5,026 nucleotides of DNA from the NCBI GenBank assembly GCA_900546875.1, contig URET01000064.1, forward strand, positions 1 to 5,026. Reading direction: 5' to 3'. Both the position numbers and the translations under genes were made by a program. The stretch is from an uncultured Eubacteriales bacterium. GTDB lineage: Bacteria > Bacillota > Clostridia > Christensenellales > CAG-314. Of this stretch, positions 4,944 through 5,026 are shown in pieces (position 1 is the stretch's first letter; every line of letters starts with the position of its first letter). The notes under the pieces were generated by a model. It was not told the origin of the DNA and did not search any database. It worked only from the letters and a program-made list of their open reading frames with translations.

Positions 4944-4957
4944 AGAAGTCGTATGAA
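4934..4957 (+). repeat. AGTCGTATGAA direct repeat at the MATE stop codon
   Basis: AGTCGTATGAA occurs at 4934-4944, where it includes the TGA stop, and again at 4947-4957, with a 13-bp offset. GTATGAA recurs at 4970-4976. The motif resembles the RTCGTATAAA core of the two leader repeats at 3372 and 3436. The tail after the gene (4944-5026) is purine-rich and shows neither a terminator hairpin nor a supportable gene. Confidence 0.5.
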
Positions 4958-5026
4958 AAACAAGCAGATGTATGAAAAATATGAAGGCGGAAGAGAGGGA
5001 TCAATATAAAGAAGAGAGGGGTATTT

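Noticed and set aside
4953..5009. 18-codon frame after the MATE gene (starting MKNKQMYEKYEGG)
   Set aside because: It has no clear ribosome binding site and a repetitive purine-rich sequence, and is likely a by-product of the GTATGAA repeats.

Overview
The window looks like chromosome of an endospore-forming member of the Firmicutes, most likely class Clostridia. The reasons are an adjacent SpoIVFA-like/SpoIVFB protein pair, a sequence upstream of it that fits the mother-cell sigma-E promoter consensus, strong AGGAGG-type ribosome binding sites, moderate-to-low GC and A/T-rich spacers. The species cannot be named from this sequence. All four protein genes are on the + strand. I found no tRNA, rRNA, insertion sequence or CRISPR array.

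Layout. Positions 1-220 hold no gene I can support. A sigma-A-type promoter (222-250) with two CGGA/TCCG palindromes around its -10 box drives a monocistronic gene (310-1218). It encodes a lone catalytic-domain relative of 2-oxoacid dehydrogenase E2 / chloramphenicol acetyltransferase, in which the usual catalytic histidine position is a glutamate. An intrinsic terminator (1282-1313) closes this unit. Back to back with it, on the minus strand, lies what looks like a complete small RNA gene of about 107 nt: promoter at 1429-1457, a transcript carrying an anti-Shine-Dalgarno CCUCCUU segment, and a terminator with a ten-U tail at 1316-1361. An A/T-rich spacer (1441-1612) follows.

Next comes the sporulation pair. 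A sigma-E-like promoter (1613-1641) precedes a membrane-anchored degenerate LytM/M23-domain protein (SpoIVFA-like, 1669-2385). This overlaps by 13 nt a six-segment M50B intramembrane metalloprotease (SpoIVFB, 2373-3263). By analogy with Bacillus subtilis, these are the inhibitor/anchor and the protease that cut pro-sigma-K in the mother-cell compartment.

The last unit has its own near-consensus sigma-A promoter (3280-3308) and a leader of about 240 nt. The leader contains a 25-bp direct repeat in two copies, an 8-bp tandem repeat and a weak attenuator-like hairpin. It leads into a MATE-family multidrug/cation antiporter (3558-4943). The last 83 bases hold short repeats and no supportable gene.

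The observations most worth a second look are the anti-SD small RNA, the sigma-E promoter fit, the paired palindromes at the first promoter and the His-to-Glu change in the E2-like protein.
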